A stretch of 64,000 bases of DNA from Arenimonas metalli CF5-1 (GCF_000747155.1 NZ_AVCK01000017.1:21530-85529); one strand, 5' to 3'; positions 29,783 through 44,247 are shown, counted from the first letter of the stretch. Made by a program: numbers and translations. The notes: a model not told the origin generated them from the sequence alone.

Positions 29783-29789
29783 GGAGCGG

Positions 29790-30749
29790 TCAGCGTTCGG
29801 AGTGGCCGGCGTCGAAGTAGTCGCGGCGCTCGAACAGGCCGGGCTTGACCAGGTCGATGAAGGCGCGCGCCTGCGGGCTGAGGTACTTGCCCTTGCGCAT
29901 CACCACGCCGTAGCTGCGCGGCGGGAAGTAGTCGCCGAGGTTGCGCGCTACCAGCCGCTGCTCGTCGGCCTCGGTGAGGCAGATGCTGGTGACGATCGAG
30001 ATGCCGAGGCCCATCGCCACGTACTGCTTGATCACCTCCCAGCCGCCGACCTCCAGCGCCACCGTGTAGGGCACGCGCCGCTGCTGGAACACCAGGTCCA
30101 CCAGCCGGTAGGTGGTCAGGCGCCGCGGCGGCAGGATCAGGCCGTAGGGCGACAGGTCCTCGAGCTTGAGGTCGGGCTTGTCCGCCAGCGGGTGCCCGGG
30201 CGGGCAGATCAGCATCGGGTCGAAGGAATAGACCGGCGCGTAGGCCAGGTCGGTCGGCACGTCCAGCATCGAGCCCACGGCCAGGTCGACGCCGTCCGAG
30301 CGCAGCAGGCCCAGGCCGTCCTGACCCGTGACGTTGTGCAGCACCAGCTGCACCTCCGGGTGCTGGGCCCGGAAGGCCTGCACCAGCTTGGGCAGCAGGT
30401 AGAGGATGGTCGAACTGCCGGCCGCCACGTGCAGCTCGCCGGCCTGCAGGCCCTTGATCTTGCTGCGGAACTCCCCGTCCAGCCCGTCCAGGCCCTCGAC
30501 CAGCGGCCGGGCGATCTCGTACAGCACCTGGCCTTCCCGGGTCAGGCTGAAGCGCCGGCCGATCCGCTCGAACAGGGCCGTGCCCAGCTCCCGCTCCAGC
30601 GCCTGCAGCTGCAGGGTCACCGCCGGCTGGCTGAGGAACAGCGCCTCGGCCGCGCGCGACACCGACCCGAGCCGGGCCACCTGGCAGAAGGCCCGGAGCG
30701 GCTTCAGGCGGTCGCCCTTGTAGTAGAAGCGCGGGTTGCCGGTGGCCAT
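29790..30749 (-). CDS. LysR-family transcriptional regulator (CysB-like), divergent from aceB
   Basis: This 319-residue protein starts at the ATG at 30747-30749. The N-terminal helix-turn-helix (FCQVARLGSVSRAAEALFLSQPAVTLQLQALERELG) is followed by a substrate-binding domain (LHVAAGSSTILYLLPKLV; PPGHPLADKPDL). The CysB-like subgroup has a short N-terminal lead and these motifs. LysR regulators typically control the gene facing them; here that is malate synthase aceB. The effector is unknown. Palindromes in the shared promoter region are candidate binding sites. Confidence 0.9.
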   Translation of the reverse strand: MATGNPRFYYKGDRLKPLRAFCQVARLGSVSRAAEALFLSQPAVTLQLQALERELGTALFERIGRRFSLTREGQVLYEIARPLVEGLDGLDGEFRSKIKGLQAGELHVAAGSSTILYLLPKLVQAFRAQHPEVQLVLHNVTGQDGLGLLRSDGVDLAVGSMLDVPTDLAYAPVYSFDPMLICPPGHPLADKPDLKLEDLSPYGLILPPRRLTTYRLVDLVFQQRRVPYTVALEVGGWEVIKQYVAMGLGISIVTSICLTEADEQRLVARNLGDYFPPRSYGVVMRKGKYLSPQARAFIDLVKPGLFERRDYFDAGHSER

Positions 30750-30784
30750 AAGCCCTTGTTCCGAAGCAGGTATAAGCAAGGCTA

Positions 30785-30811
30785 ATACTAAGTATCAAAA
30801 CATATGTTTTG
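30785..30811. promoter_or_regulatory. Candidate LysR operator between the regulator gene and aceB
   Basis: Two adjacent palindromes occur: atact-a-agtat (30785-30795), which fits the LysR T-N11-A dyad style, and the perfect 16-mer caaaacatatgttttg (30796-30811). Both are AT-rich islands in GC-rich DNA, 58-84 bases before the aceB start and 36-62 bases before the regulator start. This is a position- and symmetry-based inference. Confidence 0.6.
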
Positions 30812-30868
30812 TCAAAGTCCATTCCGACGCCTAGGTTCGGTCCATCGAATCCCTCAGGAGTCATGGCC

Positions 30869-32488
<1,620 letters not shown>

Positions 32489-32507
32489 AGCCGACCCCTC
32501 TCCCCGG

Positions 32508-32529
32508 CCCTCTCCCCAAGGGGAGAGGG
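32508..32529. terminator. Hairpin between aceB and aceA
   Basis: Ten-base perfect arms (ccctctcccc / ggggagaggg) with a two-base aa centre lie in the 86-bp aceB-aceA gap. It is not followed by a T-run, so it is more likely an mRNA stability or attenuation element than a full terminator. Confidence 0.45.
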
Positions 32530-32574
32530 AGAAAACGTTTACCTCCCACTTCACTTGAACCAAGGAACGACGAC

Positions 32575-33879
<1,305 letters not shown>

Positions 33880-33927
33880 GCCACCGGGTAAAACTTTCCC
33901 GGCCGTGCCCCGCCGTACGGCCCGGGT

Positions 33928-33956
33928 GGGGACATGCGACGAAAGTCGCTGTCCCC
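33928..33956. terminator. Stable GAAA-loop hairpin after aceA
   Basis: A 12-bp stem with one bulged base (ggggaca-t-gcgac / gtcgc-tgtcccc) is closed by a GAAA tetraloop, 48 bases past the aceA stop. It lacks a T-run. It covers the in-frame ATG at 33934 of the next gene, which argues against that start. Confidence 0.45.
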
Positions 33957-34005
33957 GACCCCCGGGCTTGGATACACTCGGGCAGTCCCTCCTGCCGAGC
34001 CGCCC

Positions 34006-35025
34006 GTGATCCCCGTAGATCTCCCCGGCAGCCAGGCCCCCGCCGCCGCCTCAGGTGGCGGCGACGCCCGGCTTCCCTCGCAGCTGTCGCCCGAAGAGTT
34101 CCGCGTCCTTGCCGGCGCGGGAGTCAGTCGGGCGGTGCTGCCTGGCGAGGAGCTCTTCCGGCGCGGCGAGTCCGCGCAGAGCATGTTCCTTATTGATACC
34201 GGCGAAGTGCGGCTCGGCTTCGACGACGGCCTGGCCGACAAGCTGCTCGGCCCCGGCCAGTACTTCGGCGAGCTCGCGGTGTTCATCGGTCGCCACCAGC
34301 GCTTTGCACGTGCCGTGGCCGAGACCCCGGGCGTGCTCTACGAAGTCACCCAGCAGGCCTTCCAGACCCTGGTCGAGCGCGAGCCCGCCCATGTCGCCCG
34401 CTTCATGCAGCGCAGCTTCGCCTACCTCGTGGCCGGCGAGCACCAGCTGATCCAGCACCTCAAGCGCCGCAACGAAGACCTGATGCAGACGCTGGACACG
34501 CTGCGCCAGACCCGCACCGAGCTCACCGTCGCCCAGCAGCTGGTCCGCACCGACGACCTCACCGGCCTGGCCAACCGCCGCGGCCTCTACCGCTACCTGG
34601 ACGAGCTGGGCCACCAGACCCTGAACGACCTGAAGCTGGCGCTGCTGCTGGTGGACATCGACCACTTCAAGCAGATCAACGACCGCAGCGGCCACCTGGC
34701 CGGCGATGCCGCCCTGCGCGCCGTGGCCGAGGAAGTGCGCCGCACGGCGGGCCCGATCGAACTGCCCTGCCGCCTCGGCGGCGATGAGTTCGCGTTGGTG
34801 CTGCGGGTCAGCGACGACGGCGAACTGGCCAACCGCGCCCTCGGCCTGATGAGCGCCATCCGCAGCCTGCGCCTGCCCAGCCTGCGCGAGCATCGCCTGT
34901 CGGTGAGCATCGGCGGCGCCTTCTGCCAGGACCCGGGCGGCTGGTCCACCTGGTACAGCCAGGCCGACCGCGCCCTCTACGACGCCAAGCGCCAGGGCGT
35001 CGACCACTGGCGCCTCGCCCGCTGA
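34006..35025 (+). CDS. Cyclic-nucleotide-binding domain plus GGDEF diguanylate cyclase
   Basis: This protein has 339 residues from the GTG at 34006. Residues about 25-140 form a CRP-like cNMP-binding fold (LPGEELFRRGESAQSMFLIDTGEVRL; GPGQYFGELAVF; RFARAVAETPGVLYEV), followed by a coiled linker (about 140-180) and a GGDEF domain with intact LGGDEF (about 257-262) and TDDLTGLANRRGL. The RxxD inhibitory site before GGDEF is absent. It should make c-di-GMP under control of a bound ligand. An alternative ATG at 33934 lies in a hairpin; tacact at 33973-33978 would place the transcript start beyond it. It precedes the cyclase gene by 63 bp. Confidence 0.85.
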   Translation: MIPVDLPGSQAPAAASGGGDARLPSQLSPEEFRVLAGAGVSRAVLPGEELFRRGESAQSMFLIDTGEVRLGFDDGLADKLLGPGQYFGELAVFIGRHQRFARAVAETPGVLYEVTQQAFQTLVEREPAHVARFMQRSFAYLVAGEHQLIQHLKRRNEDLMQTLDTLRQTRTELTVAQQLVRTDDLTGLANRRGLYRYLDELGHQTLNDLKLALLLVDIDHFKQINDRSGHLAGDAALRAVAEEVRRTAGPIELPCRLGGDEFALVLRVSDDGELANRALGLMSAIRSLRLPSLREHRLSVSIGGAFCQDPGGWSTWYSQADRALYDAKRQGVDHWRLAR

Positions 35026-35088
35026 TCCCACTGGCCGCGCGCGAGCGATCGCTGCGTTAAGCCCAGCAAGAGACCCGGTCCAGAACCC

Positions 35089-37722
35089 ATGAGCGTTCCC
35101 CAGACCCACGTGGCCAGCAACGGATATGCGCCTTCGGTGACCCCGATGCTGCGCACCGTCCTGCTGTGCGACATCGTCGACTCCACCGCCCTGATCGAGC
35201 GGCTGGGCGACGTGCGCGCCGTGGCCCTGCTGCAGCGCCACGACCAGCTGATGCGCCAGAACCTGGCGCTGTGTCACGGCCAGCTGATCGACAAGGCCGA
35301 CGGCGTGCTGGCCCTGTTCGAGCGCCCGATCCAGGCGCTGGACTTCGCCCTGCGCTACCAGCGCGGCCTGCGCGAGGTCGGCGCCACCGAGGGCGTGGAC
35401 CTCAAGGCCCGCATCGGCATCCACGTCGGCGACGTCATGACCTGGGCCAACGAGCCCAAGGACGTCATGGCCGGCGCCAAGGCCATCGAGGTCGAAGGCC
35501 TGGCCAAGCCGGTCGCCGCGCGCCTGATGAGCCTGGCCCGCCCGGGCCAGATCCTGATGTCGGGCATGGCCCAGAACCTGTGCCAGCGCGCCGTGGGCGA
35601 GCTCGGCGAAGCCGGCGCCAACCTGCGCTGGCTGATGCACGGCCGCTACAGCTTCAAGGGCGTGCCCGCGCCGATGCTGGTGCACGAGGTCGGCGAGCCG
35701 GGCCTGTCGCCGCTGCGCGCGCCCGAGTCCGGCGCCAAGGCCTGGCGCGAACTGCCGCTGTGGCGGCGGCCGCCGGTGCTGGCGCTGGAGATCCTGCTGG
35801 TGGGCGTGCTGGGCGTCGCCCTGTTCTGGTCCACGGTGCGCAGCCCGCCCGCGATCGCCTTCGCCGAGCGCGACTGGGTGGTGGTGGCCGAGCTCCAGAA
35901 CCGCACCAGCGAAACCCTGTTCGATGACTCACTGGACTCGGCGCTGCGGGTAGGCCTCGAGCAATCCCGGCACGTCAACCTGATCTCGGAGCTGCAGATC
36001 GAGCGTGCGCTCGAACGCATGCAGCGCCAGGGGCAGCCGATCGACCGCCAGCTCGGCGCCGAACTCGCGCTGCGCGAGGGCGCCAAGGCCGTCATCCTGC
36101 CGACCGTCGCCGAAGTCGGCGGCGTGGTGCGGGTCAGCCTGGAGCTGATCGACCCCGCGTCCGGCGTCACCGTGCACAGCGAGAACGCCGACAGCCGCGA
36201 TCTTTCCGGCGTGCTCGATGCCCTGGACCAGGCCATCGCCGGCGTCCGCACCGAGCTGGGCGAGGGCATGAAGGGCATCACCGAAGGCAGCCGTCCGCTG
36301 GAGAAGGTCACCACGGGCGACATCGAGGCGCTGCGCGCCTTTTCCATGGGCATGCGCGCGCGTACCCAGGGGCGCAGCGCGGATGCCTTCGCCCTGTTCG
36401 AGGAAGCGGTCAGGCGGGACCCGGGCTTCGCGATGGCGTGGCTGCGCATGGCGACCATCCAGCTCGGCAGCGACCTGAACCGGTCGAAGCAATACTTCGA
36501 CATCGCCGCGTCGCACCGGGACCGGCTGTCCGACCGCGAAGCGCTGCTGATGGACGCCAGCCTCGGCCTGTTCGACCGGCCGGAGCGAATGCTCCAGAAG
36601 TGGAAGCTGCTGGCGGCGATGTACCCGGACGAGTACCGCGCCTATTACAACTACAGCTACTTCTCCCACTTCGCGACGCTGCAATACGGTGAGGCGGCCC
36701 GGTTCATCGAACCCGCCCTGGTGGCCAACAACCAGTCGCGTGCCGACGCCTACTACCTCAAGGGCGCCAGCCTGCTCGCCGACGATCGCATCGACGAGGC
36801 GCTGGTCGCGTTCAAGCGCAGCGAAGCCCTGAACGACGGCGGCTACCGCCGCGACCACGCCCACGCCTACGCGGTGCGCCGCGACTATGCGCAGGCCCAG
36901 CGCGTGCTCGCGACCCAGCAGCCGTCCGGCCTGCCGGGTGCGGTGCTGAACGAGCGGCTCGGCGAGGTCAGCCACGCGCTGGACCGCGGCCGCTGGGACG
37001 CCGCCGCCGCGACGCTGGAGGCCTTGGACGGGCCGCTGAAGCAGGCCCCCGAATTGGTCCGCCAGTCCCGGCGGCTGATGCAGCTTTCGCTGGCGAGCTA
37101 CGCCCCGGACGAGGGCCACCCGGCGCAAGTCCGGGCCTTCCTCGACGACCAGTCCCGCCTGTTGGCCGAATCGCATGCGCTCAGCCGTCCGCGCATCGAA
37201 TTCCAGCTGCTGGCCGGCGGCTGGCTGGCGGCGCATGCCGGTGACCTGGCCTCGGCACGACGCGCCCTGGACCTGGTCGGCGAGTCGGCGGAGGCGGGGG
37301 GCTTTCCCTACGTCGCCGACATGGCCCTGCTGGTGCGCGCCGAAATCGACCTGGCCGAGGGGCGTCCTGCACGGGCGGTCGAACAGCTGCTGCCGCGGTC
37401 GACGGCGGGCAACGAGCTTTACTTCCTGCACGCCGTGCTGATGCGCGCGCACCAGGCCTCCGGCGACACCGCCGCGGCCCTGGCCCAGGCCAAGTGGCTG
37501 GCGAGCCATCGCGGCCGTGCCTTCGCCGAGCCCAACAGCGAGTTCAGCTGGCAGCTGGCCAATGTCGCCGAGAGCAACCTGGCGACGCTGTCGGCTTCGG
37601 TCTATGCGGAGGCGCTGGGGCGGAGCGACGAGGCGAAGTCGGAGCGTGCGCGGTTCGACGCGGCGTGGCCGGCCGGCGGGTCCTTGCCCGCCGTCCAGCG
37701 TCGCCTCGACTCCCTGGATTAG
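35089..37722 (+). CDS. Putative peptide modification system cyclase: class III cyclase-like domain, membrane helix, TolB-like and TPR tail
   Basis: This 877-residue protein has a class III nucleotidyl cyclase-like domain at about 20-200. Metal-ligand positions D28 (CDIVDST) and D71 (KADGVLALF) are present, but the region normally GDxVNxAAR reads GLAKPVAAR, so the usual Asp and Asn are missing while R145 remains. One membrane helix follows (about 229-250), then a FlgO/TolB-N-like domain (about 260-405; WVVVAELQNRTSETLFDDSLDSALRVGL) and TPR-like helices to the end. I recall a named family 'putative peptide modification system cyclase' with this layout. The gene converges on the small precursor gene with a 4-base overlap. 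Whether it makes cAMP or cGMP is unknown. Confidence 0.85.
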   Translation: MSVPQTHVASNGYAPSVTPMLRTVLLCDIVDSTALIERLGDVRAVALLQRHDQLMRQNLALCHGQLIDKADGVLALFERPIQALDFALRYQRGLREVGATEGVDLKARIGIHVGDVMTWANEPKDVMAGAKAIEVEGLAKPVAARLMSLARPGQILMSGMAQNLCQRAVGELGEAGANLRWLMHGRYSFKGVPAPMLVHEVGEPGLSPLRAPESGAKAWRELPLWRRPPVLALEILLVGVLGVALFWSTVRSPPAIAFAERDWVVVAELQNRTSETLFDDSLDSALRVGLEQSRHVNLISELQIERALERMQRQGQPIDRQLGAELALREGAKAVILPTVAEVGGVVRVSLELIDPASGVTVHSENADSRDLSGVLDALDQAIAGVRTELGEGMKGITEGSRPLEKVTTGDIEALRAFSMGMRARTQGRSADAFALFEEAVRRDPGFAMAWLRMATIQLGSDLNRSKQYFDIAASHRDRLSDREALLMDASLGLFDRPERMLQKWKLLAAMYPDEYRAYYNYSYFSHFATLQYGEAARFIEPALVANNQSRADAYYLKGASLLADDRIDEALVAFKRSEALNDGGYRRDHAHAYAVRRDYAQAQRVLATQQPSGLPGAVLNERLGEVSHALDRGRWDAAAATLEALDGPLKQAPELVRQSRRLMQLSLASYAPDEGHPAQVRAFLDDQSRLLAESHALSRPRIEFQLLAGGWLAAHAGDLASARRALDLVGESAEAGGFPYVADMALLVRAEIDLAEGRPARAVEQLLPRSTAGNELYFLHAVLMRAHQASGDTAAALAQAKWLASHRGRAFAEPNSEFSWQLANVAESNLATLSASVYAEALGRSDEAKSERARFDAAWPAGGSLPAVQRRLDSLD

Positions 37723-37991
37723 CGTTCGGGCATATCCAGGTGGATGGGCTGGAACGGGTAGGCGGACGTGACCAGCGCGTCCTTCACCTTGGCGCGCGAG
37801 CCCGCCAGCGCCTTCTTGTCGGCCAGCGCGGGCATCGGGGTTTCCGGCAGGCTGTCGACCGCGGGATCCCCGGTCCCCAGCGAGCGCGTGGCTTCGCGCG
37901 GGTTCTGCTGGAAACGGGCGCGGAAATCGTCATCGCTCGAGAGCTTGTCGAGAAGGGCGTCGACGGTCTTTTCGGAAAGGTTGTTGGCCAC
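37719..37991 (-). CDS. Putative modified peptide with NHLP/Nif11-like leader
   Basis: This 90-residue protein starts at a GTG (37989-37991) with an aggggа-type ribosome site about 6 bases upstream. The leader VDALLDKLSSDDDFRARFQQ followed by NPREATRSLG (about residues 10-39) matches the NHLP/Nif11-like pattern of RiPP precursors: helical, acidic, with F-R-x-x-F and an N-P turn. The tail (about 40-90) ends AYPFQPIHLDMPER. There is no Cys in the whole protein. The gene lies between a convergent cyclase-like gene and a divergent SagB-like dehydrogenase. As far as I recall, NCBI models call this group 'putative modified peptide'; no product is known to me. A longer frame to 38258 was rejected. 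Confidence 0.8.
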   Translation of the reverse strand: MANNLSEKTVDALLDKLSSDDDFRARFQQNPREATRSLGTGDPAVDSLPETPMPALADKKALAGSRAKVKDALVTSAYPFQPIHLDMPER

Positions 37992-38029
37992 GGAATTCCC
38001 CTGTTGTTGGCACCAGGCGGTGCGGCTGG

Positions 38030-38059
38030 AGTCTAGCGCGGCGCCGCCGTGATCGTCAG
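38030..38059 (-). promoter_or_regulatory. Candidate promoter for the precursor peptide gene
   Basis: On the minus strand ctgacg (38054-38059) and tagact (38030-38035) form a -35/-10 pair with an 18-bp spacer, placing the transcript start about 30 bases before the GTG. The match is moderate. Confidence 0.4.
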
Positions 38060-38129
38060 TCCTGGCGCGGACTTGAAGGAACCGAGCCGCGCCTGCCAGA
38101 GTCGGGGCCTGCCGCCACGAGGGTGTCCC

Positions 38130-39319
38130 ATGCGATTGCATCGTTGCGCCCAGCTGTTCCTGCAGCTGGACCGCGAACCAAGGTTCGACATCAACCGCTT
38201 GCTGGCCGGTGGCGATGGCATGGACGCTTCGCCGCGTTGGCTGGCGCATGCGCCGCATCTGCCTGGCCCGGTGCCGGTGTCATTGGCGGCGGCGGCGGTC
38301 CTGGCCGAGCTGCCGCTGGCGCCGGGTGAGGATCGCGATGCGATCTCGGCCCGGCACGGCGAAGAAGCCGTCGGCGAGCTGCTGGACGCCGGCCTGTTGC
38401 TGGGCGAGCACACGGCGCCAGGCCCGCGCGCCCGCGACGCCGCGGCCGCCGACCTGGCCTGGTGGGCCCCCGCCCTGCTGGCGCAGACCGCCGGGGCCTG
38501 GGACGGCGTCGACATCGATGCACACCATGCGGCGGGCGACATGCCCACCAGTGCGCGGCTGGTGGAGGAGCACGGCCCGGCGCCCGCGCACGTGTTCCGG
38601 CGTCGCCCGCAGGCGGCGGCCACGCCCCTGTGTCCGCCGCGGCAAACGGCCTTCGATGCGCTGTTGGCCGAGCGACGCACCTGTCGAAACTTCGATCCCG
38701 CCGCGACGCTCCCGGCGGCGGCCCTGTCCGCGATGCTGCACCGCGTATGGGGCGCGACCGGGACGCGCGAGCTGGCGCCCGGGGCCGTGGCGCTGCGCAA
38801 GAGTTCGCCGGCGGGGGGTGGGCTGCACGTGGTCGAGTGCTACGTGCTGGTGCAGCGAGCCGAAGGGCTGGCGCCCGGGCTTTACCACTACCTGGCGACC
38901 GAACACGCGCTCGAGCCGATGACGCGGCTGTCGGCCGCCGCCGCCGCCGCGATGGCCCAGGCCTTCGTCGGTGGCCAGCACTGGTTCCGCGACGCGCCGG
39001 TGCTCGCCGTCATGACGGCGCGTTTCGACCGCTTGTTCTGGAAGTACCGCCGCCACGCCAAGGCCTGGCGGGTGGCCCACCTGGACACCGGGCACCTTTC
39101 CCAGACCATGTACCTGTCGGCCGCGGACCTGGGCCTCGGGGCATTCGTCACGGCCGCCATCAACGACGCCGACATCGAACGGGCACTTGAGCTTCCGCCC
39201 CTTCGCGAGGCGGCGCTGGCGGTGGTGGGGTTCGGCCCCCGGGCGGCGTCGAAGGTCAACGGCGAACTGGATGAGCTCGTGCCGACCGAAGCGGCCCGGC
39301 GGGCCGCCGAGGCCAGGGA

Positions 39320-39323
<4 letters not shown>
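38130..39323 (+). CDS. SagB-like putative peptide maturation dehydrogenase (nitroreductase fold)
   Basis: This 397-residue protein starts at the ATG at 38130 with a gaggg ribosome site. The C-terminal half is SagB/nitroreductase-like: LLAERRTCRNFDPAATL (FMN phosphate contact, about 178-194), LRKSSPAGGGLHVVECYVLV (about 222-241), AEGLAPGLYHYL, and LYLSAADLGLGAF-type helix near 330. The N-terminal 170 residues are less conserved and may bind the leader. SagB enzymes oxidise azolines to azoles in YcaO pathways, but no YcaO gene is nearby. I recall the family name 'putative peptide maturation dehydrogenase'. It is divergent from the precursor gene and its stop overlaps the comM stop by 4 bases. 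Confidence 0.84.
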
Positions 39324-40897
<1,574 letters not shown>

Positions 40898-40915
40898 GGC
40901 GAAACGGGTGGGGCG

Positions 40916-41182
40916 TCAGTTCTTGCTGGCGCCGGGCTCGGCGAGCTTCGCCTCGAGCACCGTGAGCGCGCGCTCCATCGCGTCGAGCTTCTCGCGCGTC
41001 CGCAGCAGCACCGCGCGCTGCACCTCGAACTCCTCGCGGGTGACGAGGTCGAGCTTGCCGAGGCCGGCCTGCAGGGTGGACTTGAAGTTCTGCTCGAGGT
41101 CGGCGCGCGCGTCCTTCAGGCCGGGCGGCACCAGGTCGCTGAGCTTGCGGGCGAGGTCGTCGAGGTTCTTGAGGTCGATCAT
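40916..41182 (-). CDS. ubiK: UbiK (YqiC) ubiquinone biosynthesis accessory factor
   Basis: This 88-residue protein starts MIDLKNLDDLARKLSDLVP at the ATG at 41180-41182. The middle carries NFKSTLQAGLGKLDLVTREEFEVQ, and the C-terminal coiled coil reads LLRTREKLDAMERALTVLEAKL, the pattern of BMFP/YqiC proteins. UbiK binds UbiJ and assists aerobic ubiquinone synthesis. An upstream extension to 41335 is low in plausibility. It lies 18 bp upstream of comM on the same strand. Confidence 0.9.
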   Translation of the reverse strand: MIDLKNLDDLARKLSDLVPPGLKDARADLEQNFKSTLQAGLGKLDLVTREEFEVQRAVLLRTREKLDAMERALTVLEAKLAEPGASKN

Positions 41183-41314
41183 GGTCGGGGCTCCGTGGGA
41201 TGCCTCCACCTTGCGCCACGCGCGGCGCCGGGGGCATCGGGGAAGGGCCGGGGCGGGGGTCAGCCAACGCCGCGCGGCGGGGGCGGCATTTCGCTGCCCG
41301 GGGCCGATCACTAG

Positions 41315-43087
<1,773 letters not shown>

Positions 43088-43106
43088 TGGGGGTTGGCGT
43101 GTCTAT

Positions 43107-43254
43107 CGCGGATCAAAGCGGAAACGGCGGATAAAAGCGAATTATAAAAATAATTGGGCCCGCGAATTCCAGGATTCGCGGGCCCATTTCGTTCAAGCGA
43201 TCAAGAAAACCGAAAAGAATCCGCTCTTATCCGATCTTTCCGCTTTGATCCGCG
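43107..43254. repeat. Nested inverted repeat between glnK and speE
   Basis: The outer arms 43107-43139 and 43222-43254 (33 bases each) pair at 29 positions and contain gcggatcaaagcggaaa and its complement. They flank a perfect 12-bp hairpin at 43156-43185. The whole 148-base unit resembles a small MITE or REP pair rather than a plain terminator. Confidence 0.7.
43156..43189. terminator. Probable terminator between glnK and speE
   Basis: A perfect 12-bp stem (gggcccgcgaat / attcgcgggccc) with a 6-base loop is followed by attt. It lies between the convergent ends of glnK and speE and can end transcripts from both sides; the other side has attat/aataatt. Confidence 0.65.
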
Positions 43255-43269
43255 TTCGGACACGTACCG

Positions 43270-44130
43270 TCAGTCCTTCAGCGCGCGGGCGACGAACGGC
43301 GGGAGGACCAGGGCGGACTGGTGGATGTCGGCGGTGTAGTACTGGGTGTCGAAGGGCTTCGCCGCCGCGTCGGCCTTGCGGAACTGGGTGAGGTCGCGCT
43401 TTTCCTTCGAGGCGATGGTGCAGCTCCAGTAGCCCGTGGGGTAGCAGGGCTGCGGGAAGGGCAGGGTGCGGAAATCGACGAAGCCGGCGTCGGTCATCGC
43501 GCCGCGCATGTCCAGGATCAGCTGCATCAGCGCCAGCGGCGATTCGCTCTGCTGCACCAGCAGGCCGCCCGGGCGCAGGGCGCGCAGGCAGGTTTCGTAG
43601 AAGGCCTGGTTGAACAGGCCCTCGGCCGGGCCGACCGGGTCGGTCGAATCCACGATGATCACGTCGATCGATTCCGGCGCGGCGTTCTTCATGTAGGCGA
43701 TGCCGTCGTCGAACATCACCGTGGCGCGCGGGTCGTTGTTGGACTCGCAAAGCTCCGGGAAGTACTTCTCGGCCATGCGCGTCACCTGCTCGTCGATGTC
43801 GCACTGCACCGCGGTGCGCACGCCCGGGTGCTTGAGCACCTCGCGCAGGGTGCCGCAGTCGCCGCCGCCGATGATCACCACGTCCTTCGGATCGGCATGG
43901 GTGTACAGCGGCGCGTGCGCCATCATCTCGTGGTAGAAGAAATTGTCGCGCGTGGTCACCATCATGGCGCCGTCGATGAGCATGACGTTGCCCCAGTCGG
44001 TGCTCTCGTACATCTCGATCTTCTGGAACGGCGACTGCACCTCGTCGAGCTTGCGCACCATGCGGAGGCCAAACGCCGAGCCGGTGTGGTCGAAGTTCTC
44101 GTGCAGCCAGGTCGGGGAGGAGGAAGCCAT
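43270..44130 (-). CDS. speE: Spermidine synthase
   Basis: This 286-residue aminopropyltransferase has the family motifs MLIDGAMMVTTRDNFFYHEMMAHAPL, IIGGGDCGTLREVLKH, VIIVDSTDPVGPAEGLF and CYPTGYWSCTIASK. It moves the aminopropyl group of decarboxylated SAM to putrescine. It starts at the ATG at 44128-44130; an upstream in-frame extension to 44253 was rejected. It diverges from speA, so polyamine synthesis genes share the 155-bp intergenic region. Confidence 0.95.
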   Translation of the reverse strand: MASSSPTWLHENFDHTGSAFGLRMVRKLDEVQSPFQKIEMYESTDWGNVMLIDGAMMVTTRDNFFYHEMMAHAPLYTHADPKDVVIIGGGDCGTLREVLKHPGVRTAVQCDIDEQVTRMAEKYFPELCESNNDPRATVMFDDGIAYMKNAAPESIDVIIVDSTDPVGPAEGLFNQAFYETCLRALRPGGLLVQQSESPLALMQLILDMRGAMTDAGFVDFRTLPFPQPCYPTGYWSCTIASKEKRDLTQFRKADAAAKPFDTQYYTADIHQSALVLPPFVARALKD

Positions 44131-44247
44131 CGTTTTTCCAGTAGGTTCGTAGACGAGGCGGCATTGTACCGGATGGCGCTTTTCACGCTGGTTTCGGCCC
44201 TCGCCGGGCCTGCCGCCCGCCGCACATGAACCCATCACCCCCGGGGG

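Noticed and set aside
33934..34005. ATG start for the GGDEF protein at 33934
   Set aside because: It lies inside a GAAA-loop hairpin and upstream of a tacact box; the added residues are low in complexity. The GTG at 34006 is preferred, without certainty.
37992..38258. Longer version (179 codons) of the precursor-like peptide
   Set aside because: The extra N-terminus overlaps the divergent dehydrogenase gene and its promoter region, and the leader motif starts right after the GTG with a good ribosome site.
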